Below, one piece after another: positions 1 to 5,715 of a stretch of 23,926 nt of DNA. Source of the stretch: a virus; the IMG/VR virus record IMGVR_UViG_3300007735_000509, positions 1-23,926 of that record. One strand, written 5' to 3'. The translations under genes and the position numbers were made by a program. Each line of letters begins with the position of its first letter. Position 1 is the first letter of the stretch. A model generated the notes under the pieces. The model saw only the letters and a list, made by a program, of their open reading frames with translations, was not told where the DNA came from and ran no database searches.

Positions 1-41
1 TCTTATCATTTTAGTTATGTTTTACTTCGCCAATTCAGTAG

Positions 42-380
42 TTATAAGCAAGCACTACTGACCGCTTCCAAAAGAACATCTACGTGACATTTACAAGAAA
101 GAGAACAAAAGCGAGCTAAATCCTTGCCTTTTAAATCTTCTAATTTCAGTCGTTTATATTTTAGTTCTATATTCAAATGCTGTTTATATAAATCCAAACA
201 TTGTTCAATAGTCTTACACATTTCCCATTTAGGATTGAATGGATTTATCAAACATTCCCCTTCTGGAATATACATTTTACCCACTTGATAAGGATTTCCC
301 CATTTAGTTGGTCTTCCAACATAAACAGCATTTTCAGGCATCCTCCAACCTTTTGTTCTCTTTCTTTGTATTCGTTCCAT
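42..380 (-). CDS. DUF4326 family protein
   Basis: A 112-residue protein with the hallmarks of the DUF4326 family, small proteins common in phages whose biochemical role is not established. An N-terminal motif VGRPTKWGNPY lies near residues 21-31. A C-terminal Cys/His segment CSLSCKCHVDVLLEA matches the family's usual 'C.C..CHADVLLE' ending and could bind a metal. The ATG start at 380 leaves a 143-base gap to the next minus-strand gene, filled by the inverted repeat at 413-512. No Shine-Dalgarno is visible. Family assignment is by recalled motif; function is unknown. Confidence 0.85.
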   Translation of the reverse strand: MERIQRKRTKGWRMPENAVYVGRPTKWGNPYQVGKMYIPEGECLINPFNPKWEMCKTIEQCLDLYKQHLNIELKYKRLKLEDLKGKDLARFCSLSCKCHVDVLLEAVSSACL

Positions 381-412
381 AATTTAATTTTATCGTTAAT
401 TAACCGTGCCAG

Positions 413-512
413 CTTATAACAGCGGTTTTGTGCTATTTGCCCCATTAAGTTTGTCGTTAAATTGAAGCATTGTGCAAGGGCAAACAGACACAAAGCCGCA
501 AAACGTTATCAG
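413..512. repeat. Nested imperfect inverted repeat, attC-like
   Basis: The gap between the DUF4326 gene and the next minus-strand gene is a single foldable element. The outer arms are CTTATAAC (413-420) with GTTATCAG (505-512), 7 of 8 pairing. Next are GCGGTTTTGTG (422-432) with CACAAAGCCGC (489-499), nearly complementary. The inner arms are TTTGCCC (436-442) with GGGCAAA (478-484). The right side has a few extra unpaired bases (AAAAC). This architecture, and its place directly after the stop of 524-811, recalls integron attC sites. However, the ends do not match the RYYYAAC/GTTRRRY consensus, so it may instead be a dispersed Bacteroidota repeat. Confidence 0.55.
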
Positions 513-523
513 AAAAAAATTTG

Positions 524-811
524 CTAACCATTCCGTATAAGTTGAGCCACCATCTTCGCACTTCCTAATTGGTGGAAACTTGCTATGTGTCGGTTGCCAT
601 CTTTCAATCTGTAATAACTGCTTTTACTATCCCAATCTGCTTTCTCAATAGTGAAACCATCATTTGCCCAAGCAACCGTTTCTCCTGTCCACCAATACCT
701 TGATGCTTTGTCATACTTCCACCGAAGCCGCAAATTTTCATCTGATAACATCAGATTACAAGCCATATTTTTATTGGCAGGTTTTCGGTTATTTGAAGTT
801 TGTTTTTTCAT
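524..811 (-). CDS. Hypothetical protein, small accessory
   Basis: A 95-residue protein that I do not recognise. It has a basic, Asn-rich N-terminus (about residues 1-20) and then a compact Trp/Tyr-rich middle (WKYDKASRYWWTGETVAW, about residues 31-48). A segment WDSKSSYYRLKDGNRH around 60-75 suggests a small beta-rich domain. There is no signal peptide or membrane segment. The ATG at 811 follows an AT-rich leader with no Shine-Dalgarno. It is immediately followed by the inverted repeat at 413-512, as a gene cassette would be. It is credible as coding because it fills the interval with no better competing frame. Confidence 0.6.
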   Translation of the reverse strand: MKKQTSNNRKPANKNMACNLMLSDENLRLRWKYDKASRYWWTGETVAWANDGFTIEKADWDSKSSYYRLKDGNRHIASFHQLGSAKMVAQLIRNG

Positions 812-883
812 ATTTTAATTTTGTGGTTTAAGAAAGTGTATCGCTTTGAATTGCCAATAAAAAGACGGCTGTAATCCCTATCG

Positions 884-1048
884 TTACCTAATCTTACCAA
901 TACCCCTACATTCTAACTCCGCATTGATTTGAGCGATAGTATTATTGCAACCATCACTTAATACCGGTTTCCATTTAAGCGTCTTTAAAATGTGTCCTCT
1001 TAGCAAAATAAGTTGCTTTACTGATTTGGTTGTGAAGTCGTGTGTCAT
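884..1048 (-). CDS. Small ORF, 54 residues
   Basis: An ORF below the usual length cut-off: ATG at 1048, TAA at 884-886, 54 codons. It begins MTHDFTTKSVKQLILLRGHI and has a mixed helical composition with several Lys/Leu/Ile and two Cys. The best support is context: its ATG overlaps the TGA of the upstream minus-strand small ORF (1045-1200) in an ATGA arrangement, as expected for translational coupling. Function is unknown. Confidence 0.5.
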   Translation of the reverse strand: MTHDFTTKSVKQLILLRGHILKTLKWKPVLSDGCNNTIAQINAELECRGIGKIR

Positions 1049-1200
1049 GCTTGTATATTTAAAGGTTTAAAAATTAAATCAAATGCTGCGTTCAAAGTGT
1101 TCTTATTTTCAACTTCAAAGCGGGTTAGTGTAATGTATCTTAGCCATTGTTCGAATGTTTCGTGTCTAAAATCTGGTTGAATCGTTTTAACTGGAAGCAT
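1045..1200 (-). CDS. Small ORF, 51 residues
   Basis: ATG at 1200, TGA at 1045-1047, 51 residues starting MLPVKTIQPDFRHETFEQWL. It is predicted to be mostly helical and soluble. It overlaps the next downstream minus-strand ORF by four bases (ATGA). Its leader (taaaccaaaccaaaataaac before the ATG) closely resembles those of the genes starting at 1469 and 1678, which supports it as a translated gene. Function is unknown. Confidence 0.5.
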   Translation of the reverse strand: MLPVKTIQPDFRHETFEQWLRYITLTRFEVENKNTLNAAFDLIFKPLNIQA

Positions 1201-1217
1201 GTTTATTTTGGTTTGGT

Positions 1218-1469
1218 TTAAAAATCTGTTAATCTGCTTTTACGTTCTGCCAATATCTGCTCACGTTCTTCTTCAATCTCATCGCACTTATCTTTTTCAA
1301 CAAGAGAGTAAATACGTTGGAAGATTTCAGCATCGTCTAGGCTATCAATTTCGATACGTTCAGCATCTTCGCTAAAAGTGTGAACTTCGTCAATAAAAAG
1401 TTTGCCGTCCTCAAAATAAAATTCACCGAAGTAAACTGCTTTTGGAAGTGAGATTTCAAATTGTTTCAT
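1218..1469 (-). CDS. Hypothetical acidic protein
   Basis: An 83-residue, strongly acidic protein rich in Asp and Glu, with a Glu-rich helix near residues 64-74. It begins MKQFEISLPKAVYFGEFYFE, and the N-terminal half looks like alternating beta strands. There is no signal peptide, membrane segment or recognised motif. The ATG at 1469 is preceded by the leader taaaccaaaccaacaac shared in form with neighbouring genes. Small acidic phage proteins are often DNA mimics or inhibitors of host enzymes, but nothing here specifically shows that. Confidence 0.6.
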   Translation of the reverse strand: MKQFEISLPKAVYFGEFYFEDGKLFIDEVHTFSEDAERIEIDSLDDAEIFQRIYSLVEKDKCDEIEEEREQILAERKSRLTDF

Positions 1470-1489
1470 GTTGTTGGTTTGGTTTAAGA

Positions 1490-1678
1490 TTATTTACAGA
1501 TAAATCCTTTTGCTAATTTTATTGGGTAGTTCATTTCACCTATTTCGTTACCGCTAACAAAGTTTATTACAACATCTCTTTTATCAGTAAATCATATAAC
1601 AGTTCCCGCTAATACATTTGCATTATCTGACCAGTATAATTTGCTACCTACTTCTAAATTGTGTTTTGTTGCTTTCAT
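1490..1678 (-). pseudogene. Small ORF broken by an in-frame TGA
   Basis: Reading from the ATG at 1676-1678 gives 28 codons (starting MKATKHNLEVGSKLYWSDNA), then TGA at 1592-1594, then 33 further in-frame codons (FTDKRDVVINFVSGNEIGEM and onwards) to TAA at 1490-1492. The two halves look like one 62-residue beta-rich domain: composition is continuous, and there is a plausible leader and promoter upstream. The TGA is one base from several sense codons, so a nonsense mutation or a base-call error is the simplest reading. TGA is used as a true stop elsewhere in the window, which argues against recoding. It would be first in its operon. Confidence 0.5.
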
Positions 1679-1709
1679 GTTGTTGTATCGTTTGGTTAAT
1701 TTCGATATG

Positions 1710-1717
1710 CAAATATA
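1710..1717 (-). promoter_or_regulatory. Candidate -7 box for the left minus-strand genes
   Basis: On the minus strand this reads TATATTTG, matching the Bacteroidota sigma-ABfr -7 consensus TAnnTTTG. It lies about 30 bases upstream of the ATG at 1678, in the AT-rich divergent gap 1679-1830. No TTTG is present at the expected upstream spacing (the position reads TTTT), so it is only a half match. Confidence 0.5.
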
Positions 1718-1818
1718 TGTTTTTATATTTTGAATAAAAAAACATTTTCAAAAGTATTTTAAAAATAGTTTATAATTCATTGGTTTTCAATGGCAAAAAA
1801 TGATTAAAATAGTTTGTT

Positions 1819-1826
1819 TAAATTTG
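1819..1826 (+). promoter_or_regulatory. Candidate -7 box for HNH/RusA genes
   Basis: TAAATTTG matches the Bacteroidota -7 consensus TAnnTTTG and ends only four bases before the GTG start at 1831. Transcription would begin at or next to the start codon, giving a leaderless message. No good TTTG element is seen at the usual upstream spacing. Confidence 0.5.
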
Positions 1827-1830
1827 CAAA

Positions 1831-2082
1831 GTGAGAACATACACAGCTATTTACTTAGATTATTTCGGTTATTCAGTAGCCGATTTTATACCATGTGAAG
1901 TATGCAATAAAGAAGCTAAAGATATTCACCACATATTTGCTCGTTCTATCCGCAAAGATTTAGTAAACGATATTACTAATGTCATGGCTGTGTGTAGAGA
2001 GTGCCATGTAAAGTTTGGCGACCAAAAGCAACACCGCGAAATGCTAATCAATAAACACCAAAAGAAACTAAGTGAGCGTTAA
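1831..2082 (+). CDS. HNH nuclease-like protein
   Basis: An 83-residue protein with a zinc-knuckle HNH fold. C22-x2-C25 is followed by the D-I-H-H core (H33, H34), an Asn near 46-50, and then C55-x2-C58-H59. HNH proteins cut or nick DNA. In phages they serve in packaging, recombination or homing, and a very small one like this may be a structural zinc-binding relative. The GTG start at 1831 is forced by a TAA in frame at 1819-1821. There is no Shine-Dalgarno. A TAnnTTTG box ends four bases upstream, so the message is probably leaderless. The last 11 bases overlap the RusA-like gene. Confidence 0.8.
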   Translation: MRTYTAIYLDYFGYSVADFIPCEVCNKEAKDIHHIFARSIRKDLVNDITNVMAVCRECHVKFGDQKQHREMLINKHQKKLSER

Positions 2083-2401
2083 AATAAATGTAAAGCTATT
2101 ATCGGTTAATGCAGCATGGCAGGGTAAACGATTTAAAACACCGGCATATAAAGCATTTGAAACGGAATGTTTATATAAACTTCCAAAACTTACTATTCCA
2201 CCACCGCCTTACGAAGTGCATTACAAATTTGCCTTTAGTAGCCCATTGGCAGACCTTTTAAACCCCGAAAAATTGATTACTGATATATTGTGTAAGAAAT
2301 ACGGAATAGACGATAAAAACATATTTAAAATGGTCCTTGAAAAAAGCATAGTAAAAAAGGGTAATGAGTTTTTCGAGTTCAAAATAAATACACTAACTTA
2401 G
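2072..2401 (+). CDS. RusA-like Holliday junction resolvase
   Basis: A 109-residue protein resembling RusA, the phage-encoded homodimeric resolvase that cuts four-way junctions. Family features: an N-terminal SVNAAWQGKRFKTPAYKAFE segment (residues 11-30), and the catalytic-site region D61-x2-N64-x2-K67-x3-D71 with a following KYGIDD (76-81). The usual pattern is DxDNxxKxxxD; here the second Asp, just before the Asn, is Leu (position 63), so activity is uncertain. The GTG start lies inside the end of the HNH gene, which implies coupled translation. The length is typical of the family. Confidence 0.75.
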   Translation: MSVKINVKLLSVNAAWQGKRFKTPAYKAFETECLYKLPKLTIPPPPYEVHYKFAFSSPLADLLNPEKLITDILCKKYGIDDKNIFKMVLEKSIVKKGNEFFEFKINTLT

Positions 2402-2405
2402 TTGT

Positions 2406-2525
2406 ATGATACCCGAATATCCGCCAATCCCGAATGAACCTGAAGCAGACTTAACAGAATTTGAGTTTGAATTTTACGAGGACTTGAATTATTTCTTTAC
2501 GCTGATAATTGATAATGGTAAATAG
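2406..2525 (+). CDS. Small acidic ORF, 39 residues
   Basis: ATG at 2406 lies a few bases after the RusA-like gene and ends at TAG 2523-2525. The 39-residue product is acidic and starts MIPEYPPIPNEPEADLTEFE, with an aromatic, hydrophobic C-terminal half. No motif is recognised. Tight spacing and the same strand suggest it is the last gene of the short plus-strand operon. It could also be a chance ORF. Confidence 0.45.
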   Translation: MIPEYPPIPNEPEADLTEFEFEFYEDLNYFFTLIIDNGK

Positions 2526-2533
2526 TTTAAACA

Positions 2534-2560
2534 AATACTATGAATTTTGTTCAAAGTATT
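2534..2560. terminator. Weak hairpin between convergent genes
   Basis: AATACT (2534-2539) pairs with AGTATT (2555-2560), with an inner GAA/TTC pairing. It sits exactly between the ends of the plus-strand small ORF and the minus-strand zincin-like gene. It is AT-only and has no clear T tract, so it may be a weak bidirectional terminator or chance. Confidence 0.3.
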
Positions 2561-2828
2561 AATCTTCATTGTCTGCTTTCCGGTATCCCTCCCTCCAAAG
2601 ATAATCAGTAAACTTTCGGCTAAGTTCCCGCACTTCGTCCTCTGTGAAATCTGGACGCGCCCAATGGCTTAATTCGTGCAAGTGCAATTCCAATTCTTTT
2701 TTGCCCCTAAACTTTGTATCAATGTGAATTTCGTTATTTACAAACATGGCAAACGCCTGATGCTTACCCATTTTTCGGTAAATGGTTTTAGGTAGCTTAA
2801 AGAATTTCCATGTGAATAGTTGAATCAC
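2559..2828 (-). CDS. Zincin-like (HExxH) protein
   Basis: An 89-residue protein with an HELSH motif (residues 51-55, HExxH zinc-peptidase signature). It is followed by a Pro-Asp and then a helix ending LWREGYRK (about 77-84). Small phage proteins with this motif and a C-terminal 'LWRxGYR' helix recur in phage genomes. They resemble minimal SprT/ImmA-like zincins, but their substrate is unknown. The GTG start at 2828 overlaps the TGA of the 38-residue ORF upstream (GTGA). It lies at the 3' end of the minus-strand run that begins with the metallophosphoesterase. Confidence 0.65.
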   Translation of the reverse strand: MIQLFTWKFFKLPKTIYRKMGKHQAFAMFVNNEIHIDTKFRGKKELELHLHELSHWARPDFTEDEVRELSRKFTDYLWREGYRKADNED

Positions 2829-2941
2829 CTTTGAAGCCTTTTTAGTAACTCATTCGCAATCGCTTTCAATTTCTTTTCCGTTTCCTTGTTCAGTCGTTTC
2901 AGTTCTTCCAAAGTCAGTTTCGCTAATTCCTCTTTCGCCAT
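2825..2941 (-). CDS. Small coiled-coil-like ORF, 38 residues
   Basis: ATG at 2939-2941 to TGA at 2825-2827 gives 38 residues beginning MAKEELAKLTLEELKRLNKE, a highly charged amphipathic helix. It overlaps the 3' end of the 85-residue gene in another frame by about 90 bases, and its stop overlaps the start of the zincin-like gene (GTGA). The overlap favours a real coupled gene. Its regular Leu spacing looks more protein-like than the tail of the gene it overlaps. Confidence 0.45.
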   Translation of the reverse strand: MAKEELAKLTLEELKRLNKETEKKLKAIANELLKRLQR

Positions 2942-3107
2942 TTTCAGTTTCTTGTTTTTGTATCCATTGGAATATACATTCTGTTTTGCCGTTCACAACG
3001 CGATATGGCGCGTCCGTAAAGTATTCTGTGTTATCTTCTTTAATCGGATGGTAACGCTTGCAATGAAGCGATAACAAACAACCCGAACCGAGACAAAAAG
3101 GAATCAT
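2850..3107 (-). CDS. Small Cys-containing hypothetical protein
   Basis: An 85-residue protein starting MIPFCLGSGCLLSLHCKRYH, with three Cys and a His in the first 20 residues and a further Cys near 44 (KTECIFQW). The spacing suggests a small metal-binding unit. A segment YFTDAPYRVVNGKTEC is reminiscent of small conserved phage proteins whose function is unknown. The last third (Glu/Thr/Gly-rich) overlaps the 38-residue ORF in a different frame and may be poorly constrained. The ATG is one base from the stop of the metallophosphoesterase gene. Confidence 0.55.
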   Translation of the reverse strand: MIPFCLGSGCLLSLHCKRYHPIKEDNTEYFTDAPYRVVNGKTECIFQWIQKQETENGERGISETDFGRTETTEQGNGKEIESDCE

Positions 3108-3108
3108 G

Positions 3109-4098
3109 CTAATAAATTTTACCGCCTATTATTTGCTTGTTATCAACTGTAAAGTTACCTGTTGAATCAATAGTGATGTGAGCAAATCCTAAATTCCATT
3201 CGTTAAAAGGTAAATAATCAGGGTTTAATTCACACAAACACCCTACGCTCCATGTTCCGGTTACTGATTTATCAATATTTGTTTTAAGTCCTGATTGTGT
3301 TTTGTGTTTATCCCCTGCAATTACATTATCCCCTGCCAGAAGCCATAATGTTCTTGCCACATTTATTCCACCGCCTCCCTTATATTCGTTACCGTGAATC
3401 ATGTGAAGTTTACCGGCTATTACTAACTGTTTATTCTCTATAAATGTAACACCTTTTTCGCCCAACTTTAAAAGAACGTCTAATCTAAATTCATCCATCC
3501 CTAAACATACTGGAGCTTTCACCCTTAAAAACCTTTCCCATCTTACCTCATGATTCCCGAATTTATAAAATATTTTAGCCTTTGGGAACTCTCTTTTAAG
3601 TAGGTCAAGAAACAACCGCCCTTGCTCTAACTCATAACTAATATCTCTATTTTTAGGGTCTTGCTCGTGAAATGAACCTTTATAAATATCCAAAATATCC
3701 CCGTTAAGGTATATAGTATTGACTTGTTTTTGTTTTCCGTAATTTAAGGCTAATGTAAGCGCGTTAATATCATGGTATGGTAAATGTATATCCGATAGAA
3801 AAAGAATGTTATTTGATGCCTTTGGCAGTCTATATGGTTCAAATGGCTTTGCCTCCGTTGGTGGAAGTCCAAAAGGGTTCTCGCGTGTGAAGTTTGTTTT
3901 GTGTATTATCTCTTTTTTGGAAACGTTTGTGCCTTGTGCCCCTGTAAAATATCTTATCACGCTTCGCGCATCTTCAGCGTCCTTAAATAATAGCGGGTTA
4001 CTCTTAAATACAACTTGGGAAATTGTTTTTTTAGAAGATTTTGGAAAGTTAGATAGTGCCTCCTTAATTACTCGCGTTCTTTCTGATTCTTTTTTCAT
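3109..4098 (-). CDS. Calcineurin-like metallophosphoesterase
   Basis: A 329-residue protein with all five family motifs in order: D103-x-H105 (SDIHLPYHD), GDILD (133-137), GNHE (181-184), a lone His-Gly (HGN, 235-237), and a GDKH in place of the final GHxH (262-265). These residues hold a two-metal centre that hydrolyses phosphodiesters. Phage members may act on nucleic-acid ends or nucleotides, but the substrate cannot be told here. The first 55 or so residues resemble the small helix-turn-helix-like N-terminal region seen on many phage homologues (FKDAEDARSVIRYFTG). The leader cgaaaaaaccaacc precedes the ATG. Confidence 0.88.
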   Translation of the reverse strand: MKKESERTRVIKEALSNFPKSSKKTISQVVFKSNPLLFKDAEDARSVIRYFTGAQGTNVSKKEIIHKTNFTRENPFGLPPTEAKPFEPYRLPKASNNILFLSDIHLPYHDINALTLALNYGKQKQVNTIYLNGDILDIYKGSFHEQDPKNRDISYELEQGRLFLDLLKREFPKAKIFYKFGNHEVRWERFLRVKAPVCLGMDEFRLDVLLKLGEKGVTFIENKQLVIAGKLHMIHGNEYKGGGGINVARTLWLLAGDNVIAGDKHKTQSGLKTNIDKSVTGTWSVGCLCELNPDYLPFNEWNLGFAHITIDSTGNFTVDNKQIIGGKIY

Positions 4099-4150
4099 GG
4101 TTGGTTTTTTCGTTCAGTAAAGCTATATATTGGATTAACGATTGAATTTG

Positions 4151-4270
4151 TCAACTTCTACCTTGCCGATTATAAGGCTTACTACTATCGTGCTTATTAT
4201 GTTTCTTCTTTGCGCGTCCTTTGCTTTTCTTAGGCTTTGGAGCATATAAGTTTACTTTACCTTGTGCCAT
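4151..4270 (-). CDS. Small basic ORF, 39 residues
   Basis: ATG at 4268-4270 to TGA at 4151-4153. The 39-residue product starts MAQGKVNLYAPKPKKSKGRA and is very rich in Lys, Arg and Ser. It is likely a small nucleic-acid-binding or disordered protein. Its ATG overlaps the TAA of the small lipoprotein gene by one base (TAATG), supporting translation. No homologue is recognised. Confidence 0.5.
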   Translation of the reverse strand: MAQGKVNLYAPKPKKSKGRAKKKHNKHDSSKPYNRQGRS

Positions 4271-4464
4271 TACTGTAAATCAATTTCGTTTACGTGCATT
4301 ATCCATGTAGTATCTCTAATCGCGCGAACTTTATATATTCCTTTGCCCTCGTATTTGATTAGTTCAACCTGTTCGCCATTGTATAGGCAAGTCCAACCGA
4401 TATGTTTGTTTACATTGCAAGAAATGTAACAAATAAAGAATATAAATGTTACAAAATATTTCAT
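4270..4464 (-). CDS. Small putative lipoprotein or secreted protein
   Basis: A 64-residue protein with a hydrophobic N-terminal stretch (KYFVTFIFFICYISC, residues 2-16). This looks like a signal sequence, with Cys16 as a possible lipidation site, although the residue three before the Cys is Tyr rather than a typical lipobox Leu/Val/Ile. The rest is a small hydrophilic beta-rich domain. Its start overlaps the end of the M15 peptidase gene by four bases, so it belongs to the lysis operon. It could be an outer-membrane lysis factor. Confidence 0.55.
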   Translation of the reverse strand: MKYFVTFIFFICYISCNVNKHIGWTCLYNGEQVELIKYEGKGIYKVRAIRDTTWIMHVNEIDLQ

Positions 4465-4925
4465 GCAGTAGTGTTATTATCTGGTATGTATTTAGTAACT
4501 CCATTTACTTTTACCGCCCGCAAACATTGCCTCCTATTTATTCCTACTGATGTATAACTAATGTGAACCCAATGTCCAAATTCTTGAATGAGTTGGTCGA
4601 ATTTAATCCCCGATTGTTTTATGTCAGTGTATAAATTTTCAACCGTTACAACAGGGCTACTAATATCAGCCGCTTGACCTTTTGTATGTTGGCTCGAATC
4701 AGCCCCGCCTATTGTGTTGTTCAATCTATCGCACCTGTAACCTGAAGATACTTTAATATATCCACCTCCCAATAAATCACGCACAGGCTCTAAAACATTA
4801 TCGCACAATTCTTTTAGGTTATCTTTAATTGAATCAGGAGGGCAGAATTGTTCATCAATGCTTAATCGAATAGCCGTTTGGCTCGAAAGCATTTCATCTA
4901 AAGTAAAGTGTTCTGATAAATTCAT
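4461..4925 (-). CDS. M15-family peptidase, probable endolysin
   Basis: A 154-residue single-domain peptidase of the M15A type, zinc enzymes that cleave D-Ala-containing cross-links or stem peptides in peptidoglycan. Visible motifs: SSGYRCDRLN (60-69), SQHTKGQAADI (78-88) giving ligands H80 and D87, and HWVHIS (118-123) giving the third zinc ligand H121. The protein lacks a signal peptide, so it needs a holin; two small membrane proteins encoded upstream (5488-5924) are candidates. A terminator-like hairpin (4936-4963) separates it from the upstream lipoprotein gene, so readthrough or a separate promoter must express it. Confidence 0.88.
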   Translation of the reverse strand: MNLSEHFTLDEMLSSQTAIRLSIDEQFCPPDSIKDNLKELCDNVLEPVRDLLGGGYIKVSSGYRCDRLNNTIGGADSSQHTKGQAADISSPVVTVENLYTDIKQSGIKFDQLIQEFGHWVHISYTSVGINRRQCLRAVKVNGVTKYIPDNNTTA

Positions 4926-4935
4926 TTAATGTTTT

Positions 4936-4963
4936 AAAAAAGGCGAGGCAACCACTCCCCGCC
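4936..4963 (-). terminator. Rho-independent terminator (minus direction)
   Basis: Read on the minus strand, GGCGGGG (4963-4957) pairs with CCTCGCC (4948-4942), seven pairs with one G-U, around an eight-base loop. It is followed directly by six T (4941-4936). It lies between the lipoprotein gene (4988-5179) and the endolysin, so it may attenuate endolysin transcription. Confidence 0.75.
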
Positions 4964-4987
4964 CCTAAAGCAAACCTATGAAAAAAT

Positions 4988-5179
4988 TTATTTCTTTTGA
5001 GCTTTTTCGATTTGCGCCTTAACTACTTTCGCAAGGCTGTCGCATTTCAAACACCCATCAAATGAGCCGGTCTGCAAATCAACTGAAGTATATTTTACTT
5101 CGCAATGTTTCTGCACATCTTTTACAAATGAGCAAGAACTGATAAATACAGTAAGAAAGATAACGCATAATGTTTTCAT
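4988..5179 (-). CDS. Small lipoprotein, o-spanin candidate
   Basis: A 63-residue protein with a lipoprotein signal (MKTLCVIFLTVFISSC, lipobox ending at Cys16) and three further Cys. It ends in a helical, Lys-rich C-terminus. A small lipoprotein directly after a protein with an N-terminal hydrophobic segment and coiled-coil-like region is the arrangement of two-component spanins (Rz/Rz1), which fuse inner and outer membranes in Gram-negative hosts. The role is inferred from layout only; sequence similarity to known spanins is not evident. Confidence 0.55.
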   Translation of the reverse strand: MKTLCVIFLTVFISSCSFVKDVQKHCEVKYTSVDLQTGSFDGCLKCDSLAKVVKAQIEKAQKK

Positions 5180-5185
5180 GTTTAT

Positions 5186-5491
5186 TTATTTTAGTTTAAG
5201 TCCTCTTTTTTCTCTATTCGGGAACATCTGTTTTAATACCGTTCTGATTTCTTCCCTATCTTCGTTATCCAATAAATCAAACTTCAAAGCAACGTAAACA
5301 TCAACTGTAATTCTCGGATGCACGGACAAATATAATCTACTTTCTTCAATTATTCTATCCATCTCTCTTAACTCCAATCTTAACTCTTTTCTTTCTGCGT
5401 TTTTTTCCTGTATCTTTTCGGAAGGTGCAACTTTTGTTGAGAAAACAAATACGGCTTTGATGCTTTCAAATATTGCTGTTAGCCAATTCAT
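5186..5491 (-). CDS. Membrane-anchored coiled-coil protein, i-spanin candidate
   Basis: A 101-residue protein with a short hydrophobic N-terminus (WLTAIFESIKAVFVF, residues 3-17) and then a long charged helix (about 24-55, EKIQEKNAERKELRLELREM and onwards) consistent with a coiled coil. The end is a basic C-terminus. Its start overlaps the end of the upstream holin-like gene by four bases. Topology and position between holin-like genes and a small lipoprotein suggest an inner-membrane spanin. The hydrophobic segment is short for a full transmembrane helix, so it could also be peripheral. Confidence 0.5.
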   Translation of the reverse strand: MNWLTAIFESIKAVFVFSTKVAPSEKIQEKNAERKELRLELREMDRIIEESRLYLSVHPRITVDVYVALKFDLLDNEDREEIRTVLKQMFPNREKRGLKLK

Positions 5492-5715
5492 TTTTTCAAA
5501 TCTTTTAGAATCTTATAAATTGTAAGGATAGACGCACACGATGCAAACAACAATGAAACAAGTTGAAAGTATGGCAATATGTGAGCAACTGAATTATCTT
5601 GCACTATGCTTCCGATTAGGTGAGAGAAGATAACAAGCATCCAAGCAGTTGCCGAATCTAAAATGTAGCCTGCGTTATGGTTTAACGCATCTTGTAGGTG
5701 GAGTATTCTGTGCAT
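5488..5715 (-). CDS. Two-helix membrane protein, holin candidate
   Basis: A 75-residue protein with two likely membrane helices: about residues 22-40 (SATAWMLVIFSHLIGSIV) and 45-68 (HILPYFQLVSLLFASCASIL and onwards). It ends in the charged tail KDLKK, a typical holin feature. It overlaps the genes on both sides by one to four bases in a tight operon with the lysis genes. Holins share little sequence, so the assignment rests on size, topology and context. Confidence 0.55.
   Translation of the reverse strand: MHRILHLQDALNHNAGYILDSATAWMLVIFSHLIGSIVQDNSVAHILPYFQLVSLLFASCASILTIYKILKDLKK

Noticed and set aside
248-493. 81-residue minus-strand ORF overlapping the DUF4326 gene
   Set aside because: It overlaps a recognised gene in another frame and the inverted repeat; its composition looks like a shadow.
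1592-1594. Recoding of TGA as a sense codon by this phage
   Set aside because: TGA ends several well-supported genes here (GT2, the 15702-16403 methyltransferase, the epimerase), often in ATGA overlaps, so TGA is a normal stop.
4971-4978. TAGGTTTG on the minus strand as a promoter for the endolysin
   Set aside because: The box matches, but transcription would start inside the terminator hairpin and no TTTG is at the right spacing.
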